Positions 34,034 to 34,174 of a stretch of DNA of 34,174 bases are shown here, piece by piece; positions within the stretch are counted from its first letter, which is position 1; every line of letters begins with the position of its first letter. Source of the DNA: Gammaproteobacteria bacterium (GTDB taxonomy: Bacteria > Pseudomonadota > Gammaproteobacteria > Thiohalospirales > Thiohalospiraceae); NCBI GenBank assembly GCA_024277595.1, contig JAJRUV010000033.1, positions 1 through 34,174 of the forward strand, in the 5' to 3' direction. The position numbers were made by a program, and so were the translations under genes. The notes under the pieces were generated by a model. It was given only the letters and a program-made list of their open reading frames with translations. It searched no databases and had not been told where the DNA came from.

Positions 34034-34174
34034 GTAACTATTCAGCATAGTTGAAAATGAGTATGTAACTGTTCAGATTGCCCCTGAAATTCGTCAGTTC
34101 AAGGCGAAAAATGTAAGTTTACACGGGTAAATGATCATTTTTTAACGCAGAAATGGCGGATTTCAGGGGTGAGC
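34034..34174. mobile_element. MITE copy 2 (cut by the window edge)
   Basis: The 141 nt from GTAACTATTCAG at 34034 to the end of the window match 2680-2820 with a single T-to-C change. The last 11 bases of the expected 152 lie outside. The preceding 8 bp are tcaggttc, the predicted target duplication. It begins 36 bp after the phoR stop codon. Confidence 0.9.

Overview
The window looks like the chromosome of a free-living or symbiotic gammaproteobacterium. The evidence is a MotY-type flagellar stator protein, a PilV-PilW-PilX-PilY1-PilE minor-pilin operon, PEP-CTERM/exosortase substrates with sigma-54 promoters, a Mg-type HemB, TrhP (YegQ), PlsY, FolB/FolK and PhoB/PhoR. The closest match in style is the Chromatiales/sulfur-oxidiser type of genome. 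This is a judgement from gene content; no database was searched. Most genes are housekeeping. The accessory part is concentrated at about 20.2-29.8 kb, and small non-autonomous mobile elements are scattered through the window.

Left part (1-6.4 kb, almost all minus strand): the N-terminal two thirds of a YheS-like ABC-F ATPase, argG, a 152-bp MITE with a perfect 8-bp target duplication, a frameshifted motY, a 92-bp palindromic element flanked by a TTAG duplication that falls on the stop codon of a soluble histidine kinase, a secreted Sel1-repeat protein and a small secreted EF-hand protein. Next comes the type IV pilus minor-pilin operon (6.4-12.6 kb, minus strand, transcribed pilV-pilW-pilX-pilY1-pilE). 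It is followed on the plus strand by thiO and an Irr-like Fur-family regulator. A five-gene minus-strand housekeeping run then covers 14.5-19.5 kb (trhP, hemB, aroE, a DUF4340 protein, mutM), and a stand-alone mlaC-like gene follows on the plus strand.

The most interesting region is the minus-strand series at 20.3-27.4 kb. In transcription order it encodes a secreted tetraheme cytochrome with a Gly/Arg/Met-rich tail, a secreted octaheme cytochrome with two C-terminal IPT/TIG-like domains, two paralogous secreted subtilases, and a secreted PpiC-type prolyl isomerase. The octaheme cytochrome and the nearer subtilase end in the same module: about 80 residues with four cysteines at almost identical spacing, followed by a tryptophan-rich terminal motif beginning RPKWW. 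The combination of octaheme cytochrome, subtilase and PPIase resembles the Geobacter OmcZ/OzpA nanowire maturation locus. The working hypothesis is an extracellular cytochrome assembly and processing system whose protease and substrate share a C-terminal sorting or docking tag.

Two PEP-CTERM-like proteins follow (28.1-29.7 kb). Each is preceded by a good -24/-12 sigma-54 promoter with exact GG-N10-GC spacing, which fits the known RpoN/PrsR control of exosortase substrates. No exosortase is present in the window. The right end holds plsY, divergent folB-folK, phoB-phoR and a second, nearly identical copy of the 152-bp MITE cut off by the window edge. No tRNA, rRNA or CRISPR array was recognised.
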